Origin: Sinomonas albida
Lineage (GTDB): Bacteria; Actinomycetota; Actinomycetes; Actinomycetales; Micrococcaceae
Assembly: GCF_004919045.1 (NCBI RefSeq)
Contig: NZ_SWDW01000014.1
Span: 1 to 64,000 of the forward strand
Length of the DNA: 64,000 bases
Reading direction: 5' to 3'
The position numbers were made by a program, and so were the translations under genes. A model generated the notes under the pieces. It was given only the letters and a program-made list of their open reading frames with translations. It was not told the DNA's origin and did not search any database. How positions within the stretch are numbered: the first letter of the stretch is position 1; each line of letters begins with the position of its first letter. Positions 52,177-60,396 of the stretch are shown piece after piece.

Positions 52177-52374
52177 GTTGCGGGGTCCCGTCCCGAGGGT
52201 TGCGGGGTCCCGTCCCGAGGGTTGCGGGGTCCCGTCCCGAGAGTTGCGGGGTCCCGTCCCGAGGGTTGCGGGGTCCCGTCCCGAGGGTTGCGGGGTCCCG
52301 TCCCGAGGGTTGCGGGGTCCCGTCCCGAGGGTTGCGGGGTCCCGTCCCGAGGGTTGCGGGGTCCCGTCCCCTAG
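52177..52374. repeat. Nine tandem 22-bp units upstream of tetR
   Basis: Units start at 52177 and then every 22 bp through 52353; core gttgcggggtcccgtccc followed by gagg (once gaga, ctag in the last unit). Units 1-8 are almost identical. The array abuts the -10 box of the tetR gene and covers the -35 position. Same core, period, copy number and promoter-proximal placement as 31569-31764, but the four variable bases differ as a block, showing each array expanded locally. Confidence 0.95.
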
Positions 52375-52377
52375 ACT
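52372..52377 (+). promoter_or_regulatory. -10 box TAGACT of tetR, leaderless
   Basis: TAGACT plus 7 nt leads to ATG 52385; no Shine-Dalgarno is present. The spacing is identical to that at 31784. Confidence 0.6.
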
Positions 52378-52384
52378 CCGAGTC

Positions 52385-53077
52385 ATGGACCCCGACGCAC
52401 CCGAGACCTCCGGCTCGTCCGCGCCGCGCCGCCGCGGACGCCCGACGCACCCCGTGCTCTCCCGTGCCAAAATCACGACGGCGGCGCTCGCGGTCATCGG
52501 CAAGTCCGGCTACGACGGGCTCACCATGGCAGCCCTCGCCCGCGAGCTCAAGACGGCGCCGTCTGCCTTGTACAACCATGTGGCCTCGAAGGACGAGGTC
52601 CTCAACTGGGTCCAAGACGACGTCAACGACACGATCGACACGTCGGGCTTCGGCCGCGAGCCGTGGGACGTCGCAGTGACGCGGTGGGCCTACTCGTATC
52701 GCGAGGCCTTCGCACGGCACTCGCCGCTCATCCCCGTGATTGCGGTCCTGCCCATCACCGGAGCGCCGCACTCGCTGGCGATGTACGAGCGCGTAGCCGA
52801 GGCCCTGAGGGCAGGCGGGTGGCCTGAGGACATGGTGGTGGACGCGATCGTGGCGGTGGAGTCGTTCGTCCTCGGCTCGGCGATGGACGTCGCCGCACCA
52901 GAATGGATCTTCGACGTCGGCGACCAGCGCGACCTCGCGCCGACCTTCGCCGATGCCGTCTCGGCCAGGCGCGGGCGGGGCCGCACAGCCGCCGATGACG
53001 CGTTCGCCTTGGGCCTCAACGCCCTCGTCGCAGGACTCCGCGGCACCTTGGCCGCGACACTCGCGACTCGCGGCTGA
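52385..53077 (+). CDS. TetR-family regulator of the agmatine/putrescine genes
   Basis: 230 residues. HTH in RAKITTAALAVIGKSGYDG, LTMAALARELKTAPSALYNH and VASKDEVL; a TetR_C-type domain follows. It lies between the divergent putrescine oxidase gene and the agmatine operon, and two near-identical inverted repeats (52109 and 53204) sit at those two promoters. It is therefore the likely repressor of both, with a polyamine or aldehyde as inducer (inference). Its coding start ATGGACCCCGA is shared with the dehydrogenase gene behind the other nine-unit array. Confidence 0.9.
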   Translation: MDPDAPETSGSSAPRRRGRPTHPVLSRAKITTAALAVIGKSGYDGLTMAALARELKTAPSALYNHVASKDEVLNWVQDDVNDTIDTSGFGREPWDVAVTRWAYSYREAFARHSPLIPVIAVLPITGAPHSLAMYERVAEALRAGGWPEDMVVDAIVAVESFVLGSAMDVAAPEWIFDVGDQRDLAPTFADAVSARRGRGRTAADDAFALGLNALVAGLRGTLAATLATRG

Positions 53078-53152
53078 CCCCACAACCCTCGGGACGGGAC
53101 CCCACAACCCGCCGGACGGGACCCCACAACCCGCCGGACGGGACCCCACAAC
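53078..53152. repeat. Three inverted-orientation 22-bp units
   Basis: After the tetR stop, the unit reads on the minus strand as gttgtggggtcccgtcc plus variable bases (ggcgg or cgagg), in about three and a half copies of 22 bp. It is the same family as the two nine-unit arrays, reversed and with GTTGTGG in place of GTTGCGG. Confidence 0.85.
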
Positions 53153-53203
53153 GAGTGGGCGGGATCACTTCACACTCTTGACCGTGGGCTGCGTCACTGT
53201 TCT

Positions 53204-53228
53204 AATAAACGAACGTCATTCATTTATT
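53204..53228. promoter_or_regulatory. TetR-type operator 2 (agmatine operon)
   Basis: AATAAACGAA-CGTCA-TTCATTTATT, a 10-bp-arm inverted repeat with one mismatch, 41 nt before the amidase start. The right half TTCATTTATT is identical to that of operator 1. Confidence 0.75.
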
Positions 53229-53268
53229 GGTGGCTCAGACTCCACACCTCCTCCCCTGAAGGACCCCT

Positions 53269-54369
53269 ATGCAAGAGATCCTTGCCCTGCAGCCCCCGGT
53301 GTCGTGGGCTCGGACGAGCGAAGAGACCGAACAACGCGCCCCACTGCGGGTTGCCCTTGTCCAGCACCGCTGGCACGAGGACCCAGCGGAGACCGAGGCC
53401 GAGCTCGCCGAGGGCATCCGCCGCGCGGCGGCCCACGGCGCGAAGGTCGTCTTCCTCCCCGAACTCACGCTCTCCCGCTACCCCGCCGACACCCTCCCCG
53501 ACTACACCCCGAGCAGGATCGCCGAAGACCTCGAGACCGGCCCGACCCTTGCGTTCGCCCGCCGCGCGGCCCGCGAGAACGGCCTCTCGGTCCACGCGAG
53601 CCTGTACCGCAAGGGCGCCGCCGGCGACGAGCTCGGCTACAACACCGCGATCCTCGTCTCCCCCGACGGCACGCTCCTTGCCGCGACCGACAAGCTCCAC
53701 ATCCCCGTCACCGAGGGGTACTACGAGGACAAGTTCTTCCGTCAGGGCCCGCAGCCCGCGACGGAGCAGGCCGCGAACCACGGCTACCCGATCCACGCGC
53801 CCGCCGAGCTCGGCGGAGCAAGGCTCGGCCTCCCGACGTGCTGGGACGAATGGTTCCCCGAGCTCGCCCGCGTGTACTCCCTGGGCGGCGCCGAGATCCT
53901 CGCCTACCCGACTGCGATCGGCTCCGAGCCCGGCCACCCGGACTTCGACACCGAGCCGCTGTGGCGCCAGGTCATCGTGGGCAACGGGATCGCGAACGGC
54001 CTGTTCATGGTCGTCCCGAACCGATGGGGCAGCGAGGGCCTCGTGACGTTCTACGGCTCGTCCTTCATCTCGGACCCGTACGGCCGGATCCTCGCCCGAG
54101 CACCCCGCGAGGGCTCGGCGGTCCTGGTCGCCGACCTCGATCTCGACCAGCGGCGAGACTGGCTGGCGCTCTTCCCGTTCCTCGCCACTCGGCGCCCCGA
54201 GACGTATGCGGCGCTCACCGCGCCCGTTGACCCGGCGGCTCCCTTCGGCACGCGTGGACGGGGCGCGGACGGCACCCCGCGCGTCGGCGAGACGAACAGC
54301 GGCGGGAACGCGCCGTCGTCGTTCGCGGCTCCCGAACCGGCCGCCTCGCTGGAAGGCGCGCGGGCATGA
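53269..54369 (+). CDS. aguB: Carbon-nitrogen hydrolase, probable N-carbamoylputrescine amidase
   Basis: Hydrolyses N-carbamoylputrescine to putrescine, CO2 and ammonia. 366 residues, nitrilase superfamily triad: Glu in FLPELTLSRYP near 66, Lys in ATDKLHIPVTEGYYED near 143, Cys in LPTCWDEWFPE near 190. An extra ~25-residue N-terminus and a ~45-residue Gly/Ser-rich C-terminal tail exceed the usual ~290 residues. GAAGGA precedes ATG 53269. It overlaps aguA as ATGA. Confidence 0.88.
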   Translation: MQEILALQPPVSWARTSEETEQRAPLRVALVQHRWHEDPAETEAELAEGIRRAAAHGAKVVFLPELTLSRYPADTLPDYTPSRIAEDLETGPTLAFARRAARENGLSVHASLYRKGAAGDELGYNTAILVSPDGTLLAATDKLHIPVTEGYYEDKFFRQGPQPATEQAANHGYPIHAPAELGGARLGLPTCWDEWFPELARVYSLGGAEILAYPTAIGSEPGHPDFDTEPLWRQVIVGNGIANGLFMVVPNRWGSEGLVTFYGSSFISDPYGRILARAPREGSAVLVADLDLDQRRDWLALFPFLATRRPETYAALTAPVDPAAPFGTRGRGADGTPRVGETNSGGNAPSSFAAPEPAASLEGARA

Positions 54370-55409
54370 CGTGGCGCATGCCCGCGGAGACCGAGCCGCA
54401 CGAGCGGCTGTGGATGGCCTGGCCGTCCGGCGGCTACACCCTCGGCGACACGGACCGGGACGCGCACGAGGCCCGCAGCGCGTGGGCAGCCGTAGCGCAC
54501 GCCGCGCTCCGCTACGAGCCCGTCACGATGGTGGTCCGGCCCGAGGACCGGGCGGTCGCGAAGGCGTACCTCGACGGGCGCGTCGGCGTGGTCGAGGCCC
54601 AGCTCGACGACGCGTGGATGCGGGACATCGGCCCGAGCTTCGTGACGGACGACGACGGCCGGCTGGGGGCGGTCTGCTGGGTCTTCAACGGCTGGGGGCA
54701 GCAGGGCTGGGCCTCGTGGGAGCACGATTCGCGGATCGGCCGCACGGTCTCCGACGCTGCCGGGGCGAGGCACGTCCCCAGCCGGCTCGTCAACGAGGGC
54801 GGCGGCTTCCAGACCGACGGCCTCGGCACCGTGCTCCTGACCGAGTCCGTCCAGCTCGACCCGGATCGCAACCCGGGCGCGAGCAGGGCGGACGTCGAGG
54901 CCGAGTTCGCGCGGACCATCGGCGCCCGCCACGCGGTGTGGCTCCCGCGGGGCCTCACTCGCGACACGAAGGAGTTCGGCACGCGCGGCCACGTGGACCT
55001 CGTCGCCGCGATCCCCTCGCCGGGGACGCTCCTGGTCCACGTCCAGTACAACGCCGAGCACCCCGATTTCGAGGTGACCGGCGAGCTGCTCGAGGTGCTC
55101 CGTGCGTCGCGCACCGCGGACGGCAGGCCCTGGAACATCATCGAGGTCCCCGCGCCGCAGCAGCTGCACGACGGCGAGGACTGGGTGGACTGGAGCTACC
55201 TCAACCACGTCGCTGTCAACGGCGGGCTCGTGGCCTGCTCGTTCAACGACGCGCACGACGAGAAGGCGCTCCGCATCCTCGCGGACGCCTACCGCGGACG
55301 GCACGTCACCGCCGTCGACGCTCGCACGCTTTTCACCCGCGGGGGCGGGATCCACTGCATCACCCAACAGCAGCCGCGCACCGGCTCGGGACCCCTCGGA
55401 AGGATCTGA
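54366..55409 (+). CDS. aguA: Agmatine deiminase
   Basis: Converts agmatine to N-carbamoylputrescine and ammonia. 347 residues of the peptidylarginine-deiminase-like fold. Key motifs: AWMRDIGPSFV, LVNEGGGFQTDG, TRGHVDLVA and the nucleophilic Cys in GGGIHCITQQQP. It follows aguB with a 4-bp overlap and leads straight into the permease gene (ATG two bases after the stop). Confidence 0.95.
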   Translation: MTWRMPAETEPHERLWMAWPSGGYTLGDTDRDAHEARSAWAAVAHAALRYEPVTMVVRPEDRAVAKAYLDGRVGVVEAQLDDAWMRDIGPSFVTDDDGRLGAVCWVFNGWGQQGWASWEHDSRIGRTVSDAAGARHVPSRLVNEGGGFQTDGLGTVLLTESVQLDPDRNPGASRADVEAEFARTIGARHAVWLPRGLTRDTKEFGTRGHVDLVAAIPSPGTLLVHVQYNAEHPDFEVTGELLEVLRASRTADGRPWNIIEVPAPQQLHDGEDWVDWSYLNHVAVNGGLVACSFNDAHDEKALRILADAYRGRHVTAVDARTLFTRGGGIHCITQQQPRTGSGPLGRI

Positions 55410-55410
55410 C

Positions 55411-56811
55411 ATGACGACTCATACTGCAGAGGTGAACATCGCCACCAAGGGAGCGTCCTCCGCGACGACGCTCAAGCGCTCCCTCGGGCTGTGGGCCATC
55501 GTGGGCCTCGGCCTCGGCTACATGACCCCGACCACGGTCTTCGACACGTTCGGCATCGTCTCGAACGAGACCAACGGCGCCGTTCCGCTCGCGTACCTCG
55601 TGGCGCTCGTCGCCATGGTATTCACAGCCGTGAGCTACGGCCGCATGACCCGCGTCTTCCCGTCGGCCGGCTCGGCCTACACGTACACGTCGGAGACGAT
55701 CCACCCCAACCTCGGCTTCCTGGTCGGGTGGGCCTCGCTCCTCGACTACCTCCTGCTGCCGCTCGTCAACGCGCTCCTCATCCGGATCTACATGGAATCG
55801 TTCTTCCCGGACGTGCCCGCGTGGATCTGGGTCGTGGCGTACGTCATCGTGATCACGGTCCTGAACCTGTGGAGCATGAAGTCGACGTCGAAGATCAACG
55901 GGTTCCTCGTGGTCTTCGAGGTCGTGCTCATCGGCGTGTTCCTCGTCCTCGCGTGGAACGCCCTCTCGCACGGCGACGGCAACGGCTCCCTCTTCACCAC
56001 GACCCCGCTCTTCCACGACGGCGTGGACGCCTCGGCGATCATGAGCGGCGCGACCGTGGTGTGCTTCTCCTTCATCGGCTTCGACGCGATCACGATGTAC
56101 ACGGAGGAGGCCAAGGACACGAAGACCGTGCCGAAGGCGATCGTGCTCGCCCTCCTGATCGGCGGCGCGATCTTCTTCGTCGCCGCGTGGTTCGGCCAGT
56201 CGGTGTTCCCGACGCTCGACGGCTTCCAGAACACGGACGACACGCTCCCCGAGATGGCCCTCAAGGTCGGCGGCGAGTTCTTCAAGATCCTGTTCACGTC
56301 CGCCGCGTTCGCCGCAACCGTCGCGTCGAGCCTGTCCTCGCACGCCTCCGTGTCCCGCATGATCTTCGTCATGGGCCGCAACGGCCGCGGCCCCGTCTCC
56401 AGGCTGTTCTCCTTCGTGCACCCGCGGTTCCAGACGCCCTCGTTCGCCGTGATCTTCGTGGGCGCCGTCTCGATGCTGGCCATCCCGTTCACGCTCGAGT
56501 TCGTCTCCTCGATGATCAACTTCGGCGCGCTCATCGCGTTCACGTTCGTGAACCTGACCGTGGTCGTGTACTTCGTGTTCCGGAAGAAGGAGTACCGGAC
56601 CCCGCGGGAGGTCTTCACGAACATCCTGCTGCCGGTGATCGGCATGGTCCTCACGGGCGTCCTGTGGGCGAACCTCAACCTCGACGCCCTCACCTACGGC
56701 GCCATCTGGTTCGGCATCGGCGTCCTGTGCCTGCTCGTCATCACGAAGGGCTTCCGTTCAAGGCTGAGCGTGAGCATGCGCGAGGAGGACGCCGTGGAGC
56801 TCGACGGCTGA
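55411..56811 (+). CDS. APC-superfamily permease, probable polyamine/amino-acid importer
   Basis: 466 residues with about twelve helices. The APC pattern is clear: LGLWAIVGLGLGYMTPTTVF, FPSAGSAYTYTSE, GWASLLDYLLLPLVN and CFSFIGFDAITMYTEEAKD. The last motif and operon position behind aguB-aguA favour uptake of agmatine or putrescine, as in PuuP-like carriers. GGAAGGA precedes ATG 55411. Its last 14 codons and stop lie inside a 44-bp tandem duplication. Confidence 0.9.
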   Translation: MTTHTAEVNIATKGASSATTLKRSLGLWAIVGLGLGYMTPTTVFDTFGIVSNETNGAVPLAYLVALVAMVFTAVSYGRMTRVFPSAGSAYTYTSETIHPNLGFLVGWASLLDYLLLPLVNALLIRIYMESFFPDVPAWIWVVAYVIVITVLNLWSMKSTSKINGFLVVFEVVLIGVFLVLAWNALSHGDGNGSLFTTTPLFHDGVDASAIMSGATVVCFSFIGFDAITMYTEEAKDTKTVPKAIVLALLIGGAIFFVAAWFGQSVFPTLDGFQNTDDTLPEMALKVGGEFFKILFTSAAFAATVASSLSSHASVSRMIFVMGRNGRGPVSRLFSFVHPRFQTPSFAVIFVGAVSMLAIPFTLEFVSSMINFGALIAFTFVNLTVVVYFVFRKKEYRTPREVFTNILLPVIGMVLTGVLWANLNLDALTYGAIWFGIGVLCLLVITKGFRSRLSVSMREEDAVELDG

Positions 56812-56851
56812 GCGTGAGCATGCGCGAGGAGGACGCCGTGGAGCTCGACGG
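56764..56851. repeat. Exact 44-bp tandem duplication at the permease 3' end
   Basis: Units 56764-56807 and 56808-56851 are identical, with 7 further bases of identity after the second. The first encodes the C-terminal SVSMREEDAVELDG and supplies the stop across the junction; the second is a non-coding copy. Lack of any mismatch implies a recent event. Confidence 0.95.
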
Positions 56852-56898
56852 CTGAGCGCTTCCTTTCCCCTCACGCACCCCTCCTGGGGTGCGCCACA

Positions 56899-56954
56899 CA
56901 ACGGACGACGGCGGTGGGCTGGCAGATCTGCCGGCCCACCGCCGTCGTCCGTTG
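56899..56954. terminator. Bidirectional terminator, ~28-bp stem
   Basis: 21-bp perfect arms (56899-56919 and 56934-56954) starting CAACGGACGACGGCGG, one mismatch, then an internal 12-bp palindrome GGCAGATCTGCC. It separates the convergent permease and hybrid-kinase genes and shares the GGACGACGGCGG word with other gene-end hairpins. Confidence 0.9.
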
Positions 56955-56957
56955 CGG

Positions 56958-59900
56958 CTAGTTTCCGCGCGCAAGTGCCTCGAGAAGTGATTCGTGAACG
57001 CGCGCGAACTCGGCCTCGAGCGTCTCAATCTGGTGGGGTTCCGGACGCACGCCCTGCCGCCCCAGCTCCTCGAGCTCGTGGCACAGCTCGGCGGCCCGCA
57101 CGGCCCCGATGTTTCCGGCCGATCCCTTGAGCTTGTGCGCGGCCTGACGCACCTCGCCCCTGTCCCCGTGGCCGTCCCCGCCGGTGGCACGTCGCAGGCG
57201 CTCCAAGCCGGAATCCGCCTCGCGGCGGAAGGCTTCAGCCGTTGCCTGGAGCACGCCCGGCCCGAGCGAGCGGAGCATCTCAAGTCTCTCCTCGTCGAGC
57301 ACCTGTGCCGCGGCCGGATGTTCTGATTCCACTGGCGTCTCCCGTGTCTCCGCCGTCTCGGGCTGCGCCGTCTCGGGCTGCGCCGTCCATCGTATGAGCG
57401 CGGCCTCGAGCGCGGCCGGGTCCACCGGCTTGGACAGATAATCATCCATGCCAGCAGCGAGGCAGCGCTCCCTGTCCTCGTCCGAGGCGCCGGCCGTCAT
57501 GGCGATGATCGGAACCGTTGCGCCGTCCCCACTGAGAGCCCGGATCGCCCTCGTCGCGGCGAATCCGTCCATGACCGGCATGTGGCAGTCCATGAGCACC
57601 GCGGCGAAGCCGCCGTGGTGGGCCGCGGCGACAGCAGCCGCTCCGTCGTCGACCACGTCGACGACGAATCCGAGGCGCTCGGCCATGCTCTTGGCCACCA
57701 GCTGGTTGACTTCGTTGTCCTCGACGACGAGGAGCCTGCCGCGGATGGGCGCTGCCGAGTGCGGCGTCGGCGCAGCGTCCGGGCGGCGGCTCGGACCGTT
57801 GGTTTCCAGGAGGCGGCTGAGCCGGTCGTACAGCTCGGAACTGCGGACGGGCTTGCTGAGCCACTCGCGAACGCCCGCCCGGCGGAGCTCTTCAGCGTCC
57901 GGCTGACCAGCGGACGTCAGGAGGACGACCGAAGTGGGGTCTAGGGCGGGATCCTCGCCGATGGACTGCGCGAGCTGCAGCCCGTTCGTCCCGGGCATGC
58001 ACAGATCCAGCACTGCCAGGTCGAAGGGACTGCCCTCGGACGCCGCCTCGCGAAGCCGCGACAGCGCGCGCTCGGCGTCCGACACCGCCTCGGGCTCCAT
58101 CTTCCAGGCCTTGAGCTGCCGTTCGAGGACCAGTCTGTTGGTGGCGTTGTCATCCACGACGAGCACGCGAATGCCCGCAGGCAGTTGCCTCGATTTCGCC
58201 TCCGGGGCGGCTCGGACCTCTTCCGCTGCGGTCACGGGAACGGAGACCCAGAACACGGATCCGACACCGGGTTGGCTCGTCACCCCGATCTGGCCTCCGA
58301 GGCCCTCGGTCAGGCGCCGGCAGATGGCGAGGCCCAGGCCCGTACCGCCGTATCGGCGGGTGGTCGAGGCGTCCGCTTGAGCGAAGGCATCGAAGATCAG
58401 CTCTTGCTGTTCGGGGGCGATGCCGATGCCAGTGTCGCGGACCTCGAACCGCAGTACGGTGCGGTCGGGCTGGGCCTCCTGCACTTTCGCGAGCACGGCC
58501 ACTTCTCCCTCGCTGGTGAACTTCACAGCGTTCGCCACAAGGTTCAGCAGGATCTGGCGCAGGGCCCGGAAGTCGCTGATCAACTCGGCCGGAGTGTCCG
58601 GCTGGCAGTGGGCGATCAGTTCCAGCCCTTTGGACTGGGCTTGCTCCGCGAGGAGCCCGGCGACTTCATCGAGGAGCGCGCGCGGGTCGAACGGCGTGAG
58701 GTCGACGTCGAGCTTGCCCGCTTCGAGCTTCGAGAAGTCGAGGATGTCGTTGATGAGCGCCAGCAGGGCTTCCCCTGCCGTCTTGATACCCTCCGCATAC
58801 TGCCGCTGGGACTCATCCAACGGCGTCTGGAGGAGCAGGGCCGACAGTCCGATGACGCCGTTCATCGGGGTCCGGATCTCGTGGCTCATCGTCGCCATGA
58901 ATTCCGACTTCAGCCGGCTGGACTCCAAGGCAGCCTCGCGCGCGGCCAGCAGCTCGGCCTCGGCGCGGCGCCGCTCGGTGATGTCCTGCCCGATCGTGGC
59001 AAGCCCGTGGATACCGTGGTCTCCGCGGACGGGGAAGGCCGTGAGAGCAACAGGCACGAGCCGCCCGTCGCGGTGGCGCCGCTCCGTTTCGTAGCTGCGG
59101 GTTCCATCCCCCGCACGGACGGCAGCGAAATTCTCCTCCTCGGTACTGCGCCGTTCCTCGGGGATGAGAAAGGAGTGGTTCCGGCCCAGGGCCTCACCGG
59201 CGGAGTAGCCGTACACCCGCTCTGCACCCGGATTCCAGCTCGTGATGGTCCCGTCCGAGCTCTTGCCGACGATCGCCTCCGACGACGAGTTCACGATCGC
59301 GGCCAGGCCTTCGAGCTCGGCCGTGCGCTGGGCAACCTTGGTCTCGAGGTCCCGCGTGAGCGTCACGTTCTCGAAGACAATGAGCACCTGGCGGACCACG
59401 ACGAGGGCGAGCAGCACAATTCCTGTGCCGAACAGGAAGGTCTGGTCTCCCGCGGCAGCAGGGTCCGACGCAGAAACGACGATCGCGCCCAGAACCGGCA
59501 CATAGGGCAAGAGCTCGAACGCGAGTGCGTAGACCGCGTGGTCCTGCCGGGGCCCCGACCGCCGCGGAAGGGCGGCGGCGAGGGCCATGAGCAGGAAAGC
59601 CACCATCCACCCTCCGGCCAGGAGCGTGCCCGTGCTTCCCGTGGCGCCGTCGAACGTCAGCCGCACGTACGTGCTGTCAGTCAACGTCAGGATGATGAGC
59701 CCGGTGGCCAGGCACAGCCACGGCAGCCGGTGCCCGGGCGGCTGGCGCATGGTCAGCACGAGCACGAAGGATGCGACCGTGACGTCGACCACCGGATACG
59801 CCAAGCCTGTGATCCGGGTCAGCAGGTCGTGGCTCCCGGCGCTGACGAGGGGCCCCAGAACGACGGACCAGCTGACGAAGAGCACGGACGCTGCAATGAC

Positions 59901-60335
59901 CGCGGTATCCAGGAGCGTTCTGGCGAGCCCGACACGCGACGCCCGGACGCGGGGAAAGGACAGGAGCCCGACGATCGCGGGAATCGAATAGCCCACGAAT
60001 CCGGCATCTGCGAGGGACGGGAATGGGTAGTCGTGGTCGGTGGCGAGGCCGTAGCCGGTCCAGATGGCCTGGGCCGCCGACCAGATCAGGGCCGCCAGGC
60101 TGATCCAGAGCCAGGCCCGGGCCTCGGGGCCGCGTCTCGCGGCAGCACGAACGCAGCTGACGGTACCCGCGAGAGCGGCGGCCAGGATCCCGAAGTCGCC
60201 AACGGTCTGGCTCGAATGCGAGCCGGGATCAGAGGCCACCACCCCCACGACGACCGCGAGCGCCAGGGCGCCCGCGATGATTCCCCACAGCAGGCCGCTC
60301 GTCCTGGCCTTCGCGTGCCGCTCTTCTCCGGTCAC
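56958..60335 (-). CDS. Hybrid sensor histidine kinase with two REC domains and HPt
   Basis: 1125 residues. In order: eight or so membrane helices (to ~305), a PAS domain (IVNSSSEAIVGKSSDG ... ATIGQDITERR), HisKA with the phospho-His in FMATMSHEIRTPMNGV near 480, HATPase with NLVANAVKF and GGTGLGLAICRRL near 590-670, REC1 (VLVVDDNATNRLVL, phospho-Asp in AVLDLCMPG), REC2 (LVVEDNEVNQLVAKS, LMDCHMPVMDG) and a C-terminal HPt with AAHKLKGSAGNIGA. GGAGGGG precedes GTG 60335. A membrane-bound phosphorelay hub whose output may be the adjacent REC-phosphatase. Ligand unknown. Confidence 0.94.
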   Translation of the reverse strand: MTGEERHAKARTSGLLWGIIAGALALAVVVGVVASDPGSHSSQTVGDFGILAAALAGTVSCVRAAARRGPEARAWLWISLAALIWSAAQAIWTGYGLATDHDYPFPSLADAGFVGYSIPAIVGLLSFPRVRASRVGLARTLLDTAVIAASVLFVSWSVVLGPLVSAGSHDLLTRITGLAYPVVDVTVASFVLVLTMRQPPGHRLPWLCLATGLIILTLTDSTYVRLTFDGATGSTGTLLAGGWMVAFLLMALAAALPRRSGPRQDHAVYALAFELLPYVPVLGAIVVSASDPAAAGDQTFLFGTGIVLLALVVVRQVLIVFENVTLTRDLETKVAQRTAELEGLAAIVNSSSEAIVGKSSDGTITSWNPGAERVYGYSAGEALGRNHSFLIPEERRSTEEENFAAVRAGDGTRSYETERRHRDGRLVPVALTAFPVRGDHGIHGLATIGQDITERRRAEAELLAAREAALESSRLKSEFMATMSHEIRTPMNGVIGLSALLLQTPLDESQRQYAEGIKTAGEALLALINDILDFSKLEAGKLDVDLTPFDPRALLDEVAGLLAEQAQSKGLELIAHCQPDTPAELISDFRALRQILLNLVANAVKFTSEGEVAVLAKVQEAQPDRTVLRFEVRDTGIGIAPEQQELIFDAFAQADASTTRRYGGTGLGLAICRRLTEGLGGQIGVTSQPGVGSVFWVSVPVTAAEEVRAAPEAKSRQLPAGIRVLVVDDNATNRLVLERQLKAWKMEPEAVSDAERALSRLREAASEGSPFDLAVLDLCMPGTNGLQLAQSIGEDPALDPTSVVLLTSAGQPDAEELRRAGVREWLSKPVRSSELYDRLSRLLETNGPSRRPDAAPTPHSAAPIRGRLLVVEDNEVNQLVAKSMAERLGFVVDVVDDGAAAVAAAHHGGFAAVLMDCHMPVMDGFAATRAIRALSGDGATVPIIAMTAGASDEDRERCLAAGMDDYLSKPVDPAALEAALIRWTAQPETAQPETAETRETPVESEHPAAAQVLDEERLEMLRSLGPGVLQATAEAFRREADSGLERLRRATGGDGHGDRGEVRQAAHKLKGSAGNIGAVRAAELCHELEELGRQGVRPEPHQIETLEAEFARVHESLLEALARGN

Positions 60336-60396
60336 GGTGCCCCTCCCTCTTGATCCCCAGTGCAGCCCGGTGAACTCGCCTCCCGACCCTCGAGCC

